Shown piece after piece: positions 16,516 through 25,082 of a stretch of DNA of 44,374 bases. The notes beneath the pieces were generated by a model. The model made no database searches and was not told the DNA's origin. It saw only the letters and a list, made by a program, of their open reading frames with translations. A program made the translations under genes and the position numbers. The DNA is from Perkinsus olseni (lineage: Eukaryota > Perkinsozoa > Perkinsida > Perkinsidae): assembly GCA_013115135.1 (NCBI GenBank), contig JABANP010000441.1, positions 1-44,374 of the forward strand, read 5' to 3'. Numbering within the stretch: the stretch's first letter is position 1; each line of letters starts with the position of its first letter.

Positions 16516-17793
16516 ATGAGCGCCGACAACGACGGAGCCAAAAATGCCCCTCCGAGCGGCGGCCCACCTCCCACTATATCCCACACCTCCCTTCCAGACG
16601 AGGTCCTCAAAGCCCTGCAAGCCATTCCGTTCCTGAAGAACATCGCCCCCGGAATGGCCAAGATCTTCGCAGAGACACCCATCGACGGCGACACCCTACT
16701 CCAGATCGACTCACAAGAAGACTTGATGATTATCATGGAAGGTACGGGCATTACGAACAGACAGGCCACCCTCCTACAGGCGAAGATCAAGTCATGGGGA
16801 CGCTCCCCCCCACTGGAGCCCGCCAGAACTCTGCCCAACATCAGCCAGGGCCATGACACCGCAAGTCTCTCGGGCCTCTCGGGACTAGGCAGCGGTCTGT
16901 CTCACCGGAGCAGGACCCCAACAAGCAGAGCAGAGGGCGAATCAAGGCGAAGAACCAGCAGACGCAGGCCCTCACCAAGCCCGAGCCCCAGCGACGGGCA
17001 CTCCACCACAAGCAATCACAGGAGACGCCACAGGCATAGTTCACCAAGCCCCAGCGACGGAAGCTCTACGGCAAGCAACAAAGGGAGGCGCCGCAGGCAT
17101 CGTTCACACAGCGGCAGCTCCCCGAGGCCAAGCAAGAGGCAGAGACTCCACAACACGTACGACAACCCATTCCAAAAGTTGGTCACGGAGCTCATGTCCT
17201 TCGAGAATGCGGAACGCCAGCAACAAGCGGAGCAGAGCGTGGCCCAACGCATCACCGACGTTAGCAGGAAGACTGGAATCGGCAGGATCGGCGCCAACGT
17301 GACGCCACCAAACCGGCTGCTCAACGACCTCATCAACAAATACGAAGAAGGTAGGAACCGGGGCGGGAACCAGAGACCGGCGTTCACACCCCACGAACTC
17401 AAGTACTTCCAATCTCCATCACTTGGGCAACATCACTCGCCCAACTCCCCATTACCAGGGGCGACAGCCCACCGAATGCTCAGCATGACCGTGGCTTATA
17501 TGCTGGGAGGCCAGCTGGAGCCGGCCGAGGCGTTCAACTACCTAGGAGTTCTGTTCAAGATAGCGGCAGACAACGACTGGGCCGTCGCCCAGAAGTATGA
17601 CCACACAGTGAGATCGCAGTGGTCCGCGGGCTCGGACACCGATAAGAACTTCGTACCCGACGTGGGCAAGCTCGACCTGGAAGCCCTCTGGACCGCACGA
17701 CGGTACGCCCATGGCAGACCGGGGGCACCCGACGGAAGACCCAGACAGACCAACATGACACCCGGAGCAAGGAGAGCTGTAGACCGAGATTAA
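16516..17793 (+). CDS. Gag-like protein with N-terminal SAM-like domain and SR-rich region
   Basis: 425 codons from ATG at 16516. An in-frame ATG at 16408 would add 36 unconvincing residues, so I prefer the later one. Residues ~25-95 resemble a sterile alpha motif: an FLKNIAPGMAKIFAE helix, IDGDTLLQIDSQEDL and MEGTGITNRQATLLQ, then AKIKSW. This matches the F....idG..LL.l...dL...lGi...g.r..il..i pattern. Next is an Arg/Ser-rich region (~125-215) with repeated SPSPSDG. The C-terminal half is a Gag core with VAQKYDHTVRSQW, comparable to ILIYDDCYRR in the element at 3992. It ends at TAA (17791-17793) with the zinc-finger segment directly after in the same frame. SAM domains self-associate, which would suit a particle-forming protein. 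Deleted in the right copy. Confidence 0.7.
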   Translation: MSADNDGAKNAPPSGGPPPTISHTSLPDEVLKALQAIPFLKNIAPGMAKIFAETPIDGDTLLQIDSQEDLMIIMEGTGITNRQATLLQAKIKSWGRSPPLEPARTLPNISQGHDTASLSGLSGLGSGLSHRSRTPTSRAEGESRRRTSRRRPSPSPSPSDGHSTTSNHRRRHRHSSPSPSDGSSTASNKGRRRRHRSHSGSSPRPSKRQRLHNTYDNPFQKLVTELMSFENAERQQQAEQSVAQRITDVSRKTGIGRIGANVTPPNRLLNDLINKYEEGRNRGGNQRPAFTPHELKYFQSPSLGQHHSPNSPLPGATAHRMLSMTVAYMLGGQLEPAEAFNYLGVLFKIAADNDWAVAQKYDHTVRSQWSAGSDTDKNFVPDVGKLDLEALWTARRYAHGRPGAPDGRPRQTNMTPGARRAVDRD

Positions 17794-18060
17794 GGAATCT
17801 GCCACGACTTCTCTCGAGGCGGTCCAACAGGGTGCGCGAAGCAGCCGCAACAATGCAGATACAACCATAGATGCGGTATCTGCCGATCACAGACCCATGG
17901 CACAATGCAGCACCGCTACCTCTCAAGCAACAACCATCAATTCCCCAGCAACGGCCAAAGGCCGGCCACAACAACACCGAGAACAAGCAACAACAACAGC
18001 AACCGAGCGGCAGGGAAGTACCCCAGCAGCCAAGGGCCCGCGCAGAAGGGCGGCAATTGA
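17794..18060 (+). CDS. Zinc-finger segment (CCCH plus CCHH knuckle) between Gag and RT
   Basis: Directly after the Gag TAA, without a frame change, come 88 codons ending at TGA 18058-18060. They contain GICHDFSRGGPTGCAK, then a C followed by RYNH, which is a C-X9-C-X6-C-X3-H finger. This is followed by CGICRSQTHGTMQH, a C-X2-C-X4-H-X4-H knuckle. Such finger pairs end the Gag of many DIRS-like elements. No ATG precedes the finger, so it would be made only by readthrough of the TAA, unless the stop is a mutation. The remainder is Asn/Gln/Ser-rich. Confidence 0.6.
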   Translation, partial: GICHDFSRGGPTGCAKQPQQCRYNHRCGICRSQTHGTMQHRYLSSNNHQFPSNGQRPATTTPRTSNNNSNRAAGKYPSSQGPAQKGGN

Positions 18061-18102
18061 CGGTTATGCGGTAGCCCCGCATCCCCGCCGTCAAAACCAA
18101 AG

Positions 18103-20145
18103 ATGACGGAGTCCTCCAATCCAGGAAGCGGGGAAGTAGAGGGTAGCACGGCGCCCAGCCCAGCAACACCAGCTCAGGTCGCACATCTGCACAACGCGGC
18201 CAAAAACCCGAAGACCCTCCCAAAAGATGCGCGGATTTCACAGACCCTCACAGCAGCCGAAGCTCATGGCGACAAACTGGCCGCGTGGAGAGCCGGGCAG
18301 CTGCAACGCATCCGGGACATCGCTAACTCCAAGGACGCCAAGGCACGGGACGCCGAGCTCAAGGCTCGGTCCCCTCCCGAGGTGAGAGCACTGATCAAAC
18401 ACTTGAACCTCGGGGCCCTAGACCTACTGCTGCGGGAGGCTAACCATCCAGATCACAGCCTATGTCACGAGCTGGCGGCAGGGTTTCGCCTCACTGGCGA
18501 CTCAAGCTCCAACGGACTCTACCCACCCAAAGAGGACAAGCCAGCCACCCCCAAGCACGAGCTCCTAAATCAAGCCGAGTCCATCCGAGACCTAATGAAG
18601 CAGGCCTCAAGAAGACCAGCGGCAGACGTCGTGAAAACTCTATGGACGCAGGCCGAGAACGAGGTGAGAGCCAAAAGGCTAGAAGGACCCTACACAGAAG
18701 CAGACCTCAACAAGCGCTTCAACGGAAGATGGGTTTTCTCCCCCCGATTTGGGAAGGTGGAGAGCGACAAGACGAGAGAGATAGACGACCTCACCATCTC
18801 GGGCGTCAACGGCCTCACCCGCATCGGAGAACGGATAGTGCTAGACACCGTGGATTGCGCCTTGGACTTACTTCAACAACAGAAGGACAACAAGGCCAAG
18901 GGGCGCCATGGGCAATACCGCCTCTTCAAAGGAGACCACCAGAGCGCCTACCGCCAGTGCCCAATCAACCCCGATGACTATGACGTCGCAGTCGTGGGCA
19001 TATACCACCCAGACCGAACCGACCTAGTGTACTACATACACCATTCATTACCCTTCGGAAGCAAAGCCAGCTGCTTACACTACACCAGGGTAGCCAAAGG
19101 CATATGCGCCATCCTCTGGTACTGGTTGCTCCTAGTTATACTCTCCTACGTGGACGACTTCCACGGAACGGCCCCACAGGGGCTGGCATTACAAAGTTAC
19201 GAGTGCTTCCTCGAGGTCAACAACATCATCGGGTTCTACACTAAACTGGCGAAAAACCTGGAGCCGGCCCAGAGAGGGAAGCTGCTGGGACTTATACTGA
19301 GCATTATGGATGACCACGTCGAGTTGGACCTAGACCCCAACCGCAAGGACGCTCTGCTCACCGAGATCCACAACACCCTTCAAGAAGGAATCATGTCCCC
19401 AGCGCAGGCGAGTTCCCTGGCAGGGGAGCTCAACTTCGCTTCCTCAGCCATGTTCGGCAAGAGCGGCCGTTCCTACCTAAGGGTCCTCTACAATTGGCAC
19501 TACAACACCCGAACACAAGCCTTCAAGCCCCACCACCAAGTCGCCAGGGCCCTACAATGGTTCCGGTGGGCCATAACGGAATGTCCAAGGCGAACAATAG
19601 CCCTTGGACAAGCTCGAAAGCCGTTCATACTGTACACAGACGCCGAGTTTGGGGACCAGGAGGGCGCACCCAACGGCCAAATCGGCGGCGTCCTTCACAT
19701 CCCGGATCAGAACAAGACCGAATACGTCTCATGGAGACCGCCGACCGAGCTCCTCAGCAAGCTCAAACAGCGCAAAACACAGATAGACGCCCTAGAAACC
19801 CTGGGTGCCCTAGTATGTATTTACCACTGGAGCTACACCGACAACTACTTCCAAAAAGAAGCCCAAACGACAGGAGGATGTGACGTCACACTGTACATCG
19901 ACTCCACCACGGCAGAAGGCTGCATCCGAAAGGGATGTAGTACAGCGGAAGACCTCAACAGCATGTGCACTCAAATATGGAAAACGGCAGCCACGCTAGG
20001 GATCTATCTGTACACCCTGAGAGTCCCCTCCGCGGAAAATCCGGCGGACTGGCCAAGCCGATCGGAGTTCCGAAGGATGGAAACACTAGGCTGGGCCCGG
20101 GCAAGGACCCTCGTGGACCCGCCATGGCGCACCTGGCTGGAATAG
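18103..20145 (+). CDS. Reverse transcriptase-RNase H of YR retroelement (intact)
   Basis: 680 codons, ATG to TAG, with no lesion, in the same frame as Gag and the zinc-finger segment. RT: FKGDHQSAYRQCPI (motif A, Asp279), SLPFGSKASCLHYTR (motif B), LSYVDDFHG (YVDD at 349-352). RNase H: ILYTDAEFG (Asp513), IDALETLGALV (Glu565), LYIDSTTAEG (Asp600), SAENPADWPSR (Asp649), the ending usual for DIRS-type elements. The first ~200 residues are an uncharacterised basic helical extension. It would synthesise element cDNA. The right-hand copy (35821-37750) is frameshifted and lacks the first 40-50 residues. Confidence 0.9.
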   Translation: MTESSNPGSGEVEGSTAPSPATPAQVAHLHNAAKNPKTLPKDARISQTLTAAEAHGDKLAAWRAGQLQRIRDIANSKDAKARDAELKARSPPEVRALIKHLNLGALDLLLREANHPDHSLCHELAAGFRLTGDSSSNGLYPPKEDKPATPKHELLNQAESIRDLMKQASRRPAADVVKTLWTQAENEVRAKRLEGPYTEADLNKRFNGRWVFSPRFGKVESDKTREIDDLTISGVNGLTRIGERIVLDTVDCALDLLQQQKDNKAKGRHGQYRLFKGDHQSAYRQCPINPDDYDVAVVGIYHPDRTDLVYYIHHSLPFGSKASCLHYTRVAKGICAILWYWLLLVILSYVDDFHGTAPQGLALQSYECFLEVNNIIGFYTKLAKNLEPAQRGKLLGLILSIMDDHVELDLDPNRKDALLTEIHNTLQEGIMSPAQASSLAGELNFASSAMFGKSGRSYLRVLYNWHYNTRTQAFKPHHQVARALQWFRWAITECPRRTIALGQARKPFILYTDAEFGDQEGAPNGQIGGVLHIPDQNKTEYVSWRPPTELLSKLKQRKTQIDALETLGALVCIYHWSYTDNYFQKEAQTTGGCDVTLYIDSTTAEGCIRKGCSTAEDLNSMCTQIWKTAATLGIYLYTLRVPSAENPADWPSRSEFRRMETLGWARARTLVDPPWRTWLE

Positions 20146-20666
20146 CAACCGGCCACCAGCCGTCGGCGGCACAGTTCGCCTATGCACACTTGCTACAACA
20201 CCCTCAGCACCTTAGAAACCCAAAAGACACCCACACAGGTAATACGGGCACCACACAGGGTCTCCACGACACAGGAATCCCCAGGCTCTGGGCCAGAGAG
20301 GCGCAGAACCGTGGCGCAGATACCCACCACACACGTAGGACACGCCTCACTGCACTCCAAAGCCCAACAGGACGGCAACAGCTCGTCTACGCGCGGCACG
20401 GAACGGCGCGTCACCGAGGAGCGGGAGCCCCGCCCCATAGATGGCAGGCCCCAACCAGTAAGAGGGCGCGCATATACTACGGAGAGGATACCCCTCACGC
20501 CCTTTTCACGGCAGGGACTTCCCCTATCTGGGCCGGCACACTAATTCGAGCCCACAACAAAACCTGTCGACACCGGACGGTAAGAAGACAGCCGAACAAC
20601 ACGGAGTGGATACCCTTCCCCCCCGACTTCTACGCATGGCAGGGACTCCCCGACCAAAAACACTAA
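20124..20666 (+). CDS. Small ORF between RT-RNase H and recombinase, function unknown
   Basis: 180 residues from an ATG that overlaps the RT stop by 22 bases, in the +2 frame. It is Thr/His/Arg-rich and includes GIPRLWAREAQ and EWIPFPPDFYAWQGLP. I recognise no domain. The frame is interrupted in the right arm by a ~13-bp deletion. The overlap suits translational coupling, but with this GC-rich composition a chance open frame cannot be excluded. Confidence 0.35.
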   Translation: MAHLAGIATGHQPSAAQFAYAHLLQHPQHLRNPKDTHTGNTGTTQGLHDTGIPRLWAREAQNRGADTHHTRRTRLTALQSPTGRQQLVYARHGTARHRGAGAPPHRWQAPTSKRARIYYGEDTPHALFTAGTSPIWAGTLIRAHNKTCRHRTVRRQPNNTEWIPFPPDFYAWQGLPDQKH

Positions 20667-20959
20667 CAACCACGTCTCTCGAGACCAGCAAACGGCAAGC
20701 AGCCGCACTACAACTCAACAGGGTAAATACGGGCCGGCGCGGTATCCCGCTACCTACGTCCCATTACGGACGTAATGGATTGACGGCGTAATGGATTGAC
20801 CTCGAGGCGTCAGCAAAACAAAAAACACAAAACCTGAACAGAGCCTGCTCAAGAAACCCCGCCCGGCTCGGGCGGGCACACCGAAGGGGGAGGGATCTCT
20901 CAAGGGAGGGGCGTCGCGCAAGCAACGCGGGAGGGTCGCCGCTGTCTCCGAGCTCCCGA

Positions 20960-22004
20960 ATCAGGTACCAAGGAGCAACCTTCACGGCAAGGGTGCTCAG
21001 CAGCGTCCGGGATTCAACACTCTCGACATACATCACGGGCCTGCGAAGCTTCGGTCGCTTCTGCCGGACGAACAAGGTACCTCTGAAACAGTGGCCGCCA
21101 ACCAACCGCCACGTGGCACACTGGCTCATCTCTATCGAGCGCTACTCCACGGCCAAAACCTACCTCAACGGGGTCCGCTTCTTCGCACGGGCCGCTTTTG
21201 GCAGGGAAGACGAAGAAAACAAGCCCAACAACCTCAACGACCAACAGATCAAGACAGCGCTGAGAGCGGTAAAACTGCACAGCCCCCCACCACGACAAGC
21301 CCGTGCTCTTCCAATGGAGGGGGTACGCGCTATCCTCGACAAGGCCGACTCAACGTGGACCCAAGCCGACCCCACATCACGCACCTATAGGGCGTGGGAT
21401 GCCGTCAGGTTCGCAACTTGTACACTGCTAGGCTACACAGCCGCTTTACGAGTACCCAGCGAGGCGCTTACCCTCACCACCGGCCACGTTTAGATTACGC
21501 GAACGTGCGCCTACATCACCCTAGACAAGCGCAAGAACGAGAAGGAGAAGACGGTGGTGGCCAGGCCATGCATATGCGACCTTGACAGAGCCTTCTGCTG
21601 CGTTCACCGCCTGGAGTTCATACTGGACGGACCGCCGCCGCAGTGCAAGGGCCCCAAGTCAAGCGGCGGCTGCACCGAGAATACCCGACTATTCCCATAC
21701 TCCGCAGCAAGCTTCAATACGAGGCTACGTAAGGAGCTAAGGGCCACGGGATGGTCGAAGGCAGAGAGTCAGCAATTCAGCTCCCACTCTCTCAGAAGGG
21801 GCAGTACCCACGACTTGGTAACAGGTGGCGGCTTGGGCGAACAAGCGCCCCTCACGCAAGTGCTGAGGCACATGGGCACAACCTCGAGATCCTTTTTTCG
21901 GGTACGTGAATCAGAGGAGCGCCGAGACTCTCGAGTTCAGGCAGATGATAGAGGGAGTCTACCGCACGAGCTCGAGTCGCGTGCACCCCGCGAGAGAGCC
22001 GTAG
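20960..22004 (+). pseudogene. Tyrosine recombinase of YR retroelement, left copy (three lesions)
   Basis: The core-binding domain shows RDSTLSTYITGLRSFGRF and HVAHWLISIERYSTAKTYL. The catalytic domain shows AALRVPSEALTL (first Arg), SSHSLRRG (HxxR), VLRHMGTTSRSF and, in a shifted frame, GYVNQRSAE with the nucleophilic Tyr. Lesions relative to the right copy are a 7-bp loss near 20970, TAG at 21491-21493 where the other copy has Lys, and an extra T in a run near 21897 that moves the Tyr out of frame. The enzyme would insert circular or linear cDNA. Start codon not determined. Confidence 0.8.
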
Positions 22005-22040
22005 CGCCAGCACAACGTCTAACCAAGGGCCGGAGGGACT

Positions 22041-22363
22041 GGCCGTTGCGCTACCACTACCTAACACCGGCCCATTTACTCTACTCAGTAGTTATCGGCA
22101 GCCATACCGGCAAATCCCATTGTCGACCACAGTAGTACTGTATGATGATTTCTAACGCCCGCGAGCTGCCCCTATCTATCGGTGGATTTGTATATACCCT
22201 ACTCAATCGGTCCCCGCCTACGCTCTACTCGGCGCCGCTTGGCTCACAGGCTTTCGGGCCTCGGCTTCAGGTGGCGTGCGGCTCGCGGGTTTCATGTTTC
22301 CCATGAAGTCTCAGGAAGTGTAGTGTTGCCATTCCAGTGTCGAGAGAGGGCTCGATAGTCAGT
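22041..22363 (+). repeat. Split direct repeat B1
   Basis: 323 bases matching B2 (22511-22833) with very few differences. It directly joins A2, so B1-A2 equals the junction of a circular intermediate, as in PAT/Ngaro elements. Confidence 0.85.
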
Positions 22364-22481
22364 GTCCTAAATATGCTAGCATATTTGTGGACTGACTAAG
22401 CCCCGCTCCGCTGCGTCGTGCACTTTCCGTGCATTCTCTACTTCATACTGTTATTGCCTTTCCCGTCACGGCCAGCGACGA
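22364..22481 (+). repeat. Split direct repeat A2
   Basis: Copy of A1, including the 16-bp palindrome. It is followed by a short pyrimidine-rich spacer (22482-22510) before B2. Confidence 0.85.
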
Positions 22482-22510
22482 TTTTCTTTTAACCCTCCCA
22501 CCTCCCACTT

Positions 22511-22833
22511 GGCCGTTGCGCTACCACTACCTAACACCGGCCCATTTACTCTACTCAGTAATTATCGGCAGCCATACCGGCAAATCCCATTGTCGACCAC
22601 AGTAGTACTGTATGATGATTTCTAACGCCCGCGAGCTGCCCCTATCTATCGGTGGATTTGTATATACCCTACTCAATCGGTCCCCGCCTACGCTCTACTC
22701 GGCGCCGCTTGGCTCACAGGCTTTCGGGCCTCGGCTTCAGATGGCGTGCGGCTCGCGGGTTTCATGTTTCCCATGAAGTCTCAGGAAGTGTAGTGTTGCC
22801 ACCCCAGTGTCGAGAGAGGGCTCGATAGTCAGT
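22511..22833 (+). repeat. Split direct repeat B2 (3' end of YR element)
   Basis: Copy of B1. Its last shared bases are GATAGTCAGT; beyond 22833 lies the protease region of the interrupted LTR element. Confidence 0.85.
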
Positions 22834-23800
22834 TTGACCTGTATAGCGTGATGCACCAGGAAGCGGGAGGGGTTTGAACAAGCGATCATGAAGGATGTCG
22901 ATCACCCTGGCCTCTTGGACCGATGCTTCTACATCTAGCAGAATTGGAAGGTTAGAGAGCTGTCGGGCTCGCTCTTGTGTATCACCAGGTATGTGTACTA
23001 GCACCCCAAGTTGCTGAATATCGGTATAAGACAACAAAAGGTCAATTTGAGACGGGATGTGGTTTACAACCCTAGCATCAATTGTGAGCGATAGATCGTC
23101 ACGCCATGATGGCCTCACCTGTACTCGAGTGGTGGTGTTTGAAAAAGAGTCGCTATGACCAGTGTCACAAACCGTATCAAGGTGCAAAGCCGCAGAGTCT
23201 TATGCTGACAAGTGTAACCGTACGGAGCAATCATGCGAGATCAGACTGTGAGAGCACATAGTGTCTAAACCAGCTCGGACGACCGCCCAGGTGTCATCAT
23301 CGGATGAGGCAAATCCACGAATGAAGACACGCCGGATGCACAGCTGGTCACAGTTTGAGTTAACTACGCCAACACTGACCATACTAGAACTCAATTTCCC
23401 GGAAGGATTAGAGGAACTGGGTTTGGTAGATCTGCTCGCTATGAGCTTACGAACACGAGGGTCATCGCAGTCCCTTCCGCGATGCTGAGATGATCCACAA
23501 AGGGAACAGAGCTTCTGTTTCCAGCGCCTGTCGGATTCTTCCGTTGTAATCCCAAGAGCCTCGCGTAGACTCCCAGGTTTTACAGGACGACTTGACGGAT
23601 CAGAGCGCGACTTGGTAGTAGATGTAGTTGCAGTCGGAGTATCCGAACGACGTGATGGCCTCGAAGTAGTCCTAGAGAATACTAGTACAGGTGATGATGA
23701 TGGGGCTAAGAAGCTCTTCCCAGGTGGAGGGTTGCTCCGCAGCCGTTTGAAGTTATCGGGCTGGAATTCAGAGGACTTCAGCTGGGGGCGCTTCCCGTGA
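22834..23800 (-). pseudogene. Zinc knuckle and protease (start of Pol) of second LTR element
   Basis: The frame opens at about 23800, overlapping the gag end by ~23 bases in the -1 phase. It runs through a Ser/Thr-rich linker, a CCHC knuckle CSLCGSSQHRGRDC (23508-23467), and an aspartic-protease-like motif AGLDTMCSHSLIS (Asp near 23265). A TAA at 23202-23200 interrupts it. It resumes as LDTVCDTGHSDSF and HIPSQIDLLLSYTDIQQLG, which resembles the C-terminal part of BEL/Pao-type proteases. At 22833 the YR element breaks the gene; RT continues at 16132. A -1 frameshift would normally fuse it to Gag. Confidence 0.65.
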
Positions 23801-25082
23801 CGCTAACGAGATTCAATCTGGAGGATTTCGTCGATGGTACGGAGACCGAGATCTTGTGCCGCTTTGATGAGCTTCTGTTCTGCTCTTCATCTTCAGAGTT
23901 TTTCAACTCTTGGAGGAAGAGACGCCCAGAAACGCGTCGGCATGACCAATCAATCGTGACCTTGTGCTCGGTGACTAAGCAATTAAACAGCTTTCGTTCC
24001 ATCTGGCATGACTGCTCCCAAGGCCGAGAGGCAGAGTAACGATCACTGTTGCTCCACTTCCGTAGGACAACCGTGAATTTGTCTGGTCTCATGTAATAAG
24101 AACGGGCTTGGCCGAGAACTCGTTCAAGGAGTTGAGAGATTTGATCATACCATTCCAAAAGCTGACCACTAATCTCCTGGACTCGCGTACGACGAGCTTG
24201 AGAGTCAGCAATGTCCTCCGCCTTCCTCATCTCATCATAAATAGATAACCTTGTGCCATATTTACTCTCCGAAGGGAGTAATGAAGCATCCCGAAGTAAT
24301 TCGTCACGTATAACTTCACTGAAACGTGAAGGGAGAGCAGCTGCTACAGAGAGCAACTTGAGAGGACTGGTATTGACCTTACAAGCTTGAGTAGCTTGCT
24401 GTAAATTACGAGTATAGTCTCGATAGTCAAAAGTAGGTGTACGAACCAGTTGACTGGCGTGAGACTCGTTCTCTTTGGTCAAAGTCGACTCAAGACGCTG
24501 CCGAGCGTTATCAATGGCACATTCTAGAGGAGGGTCCTTGACACAGGAGTCACTCAGAGCCAGACCATAGCTCGCAATAAAGCGAGGGAAATCTAACCCG
24601 AGGTCTCTTCCACTTTTGTCATGAAAAGAGAGCCCCTTCCACCCAAGGCCTTTTGGGTGTCCTGCACCTAGGACATATTCCGTAATAGAATACGGAGTGA
24701 GCTTACTGAGCTCAGCTGCTGATAGGCGCTTATCACTACGACCAGAGGCTAAACTTGACTCGACCAATTGTTGAAGTTGATCCCAGACAGAGGGAGCTTT
24801 ATCAAACACCGAAATTGGAAGTCGAAAAGGGCTCTTCAATTGTAACTCTGTACTCTTCTGTCCACTACCGAGCTTTTTGAGGCCTGAATCCGAGGACTCT
24901 CCCGTATCAGAGGGTTTCTCAGATCCACTAAGATCACCTTGCAGCTCCTCAGGCGGAGGTTCAATCTCTCTTCCTGACGGAGATCCACCATCAGTTGGTG
25001 TTTTCTTAGGTGTCTTCTGGCCTGTAGCTAAACGTCTTCCTTCCGTAGGGGTCGTGTTTTGCTTTCTCGGATGATGCACCAT
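23778..25082 (-). CDS. Gag of second LTR retrotransposon (intact)
   Basis: 434 codons from ATG at 25082 (upstream codons in frame lack an ATG). There is a charged Ser/Pro-rich N-terminus (~1-85), then a helical capsid-like region with VWDQLQQLVESSL, KLTPYSITEYVLGAGHP, ARSYYMRPDKFTVVLRKW and a cysteine-containing C-terminal part. No zinc finger is present in this frame; the CCHC knuckle is in the -1 frame downstream, and the last codons before the stop include a run of five C. I assign Gag from position upstream of knuckle-protease. The mirrored copy at 30869-32165 lost the ATG (now GTG) and is frameshifted many times. Confidence 0.7.
   Translation of the reverse strand: MVHHPRKQNTTPTEGRRLATGQKTPKKTPTDGGSPSGREIEPPPEELQGDLSGSEKPSDTGESSDSGLKKLGSGQKSTELQLKSPFRLPISVFDKAPSVWDQLQQLVESSLASGRSDKRLSAAELSKLTPYSITEYVLGAGHPKGLGWKGLSFHDKSGRDLGLDFPRFIASYGLALSDSCVKDPPLECAIDNARQRLESTLTKENESHASQLVRTPTFDYRDYTRNLQQATQACKVNTSPLKLLSVAAALPSRFSEVIRDELLRDASLLPSESKYGTRLSIYDEMRKAEDIADSQARRTRVQEISGQLLEWYDQISQLLERVLGQARSYYMRPDKFTVVLRKWSNSDRYSASRPWEQSCQMERKLFNCLVTEHKVTIDWSCRRVSGRLFLQELKNSEDEEQNRSSSKRHKISVSVPSTKSSRLNLVSVTGSAPS

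Larger units (their letters stand above)
16133..22833 (+). mobile_element. YR (DIRS/Ngaro-like) retroelement with split direct repeats, left copy
   Basis: The structure is A1 (16133-16250), Gag, zinc finger, RT-RNase H, a small ORF, tyrosine recombinase, B1 (22041-22363), A2 (22364-22481), B2 (22511-22833). The A1...B1-A2-B2 arrangement of split direct repeats is typical of Ngaro/PAT-type YR retroelements. There is no target-site duplication, as expected of recombinase-mediated insertion. It interrupts the pol gene of an LTR retrotransposon on the opposite strand. RT-RNase H is intact; the recombinase has three lesions. A second, deleted copy lies inverted at 33137-37867. Confidence 0.85.

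Noticed and set aside
7125..20145. Reassigned stop codons in this nuclear genome
   Set aside because: TAA, TAG and TGA all appear inside element genes, while intact genes also end on them. Decay or readthrough explains this better.
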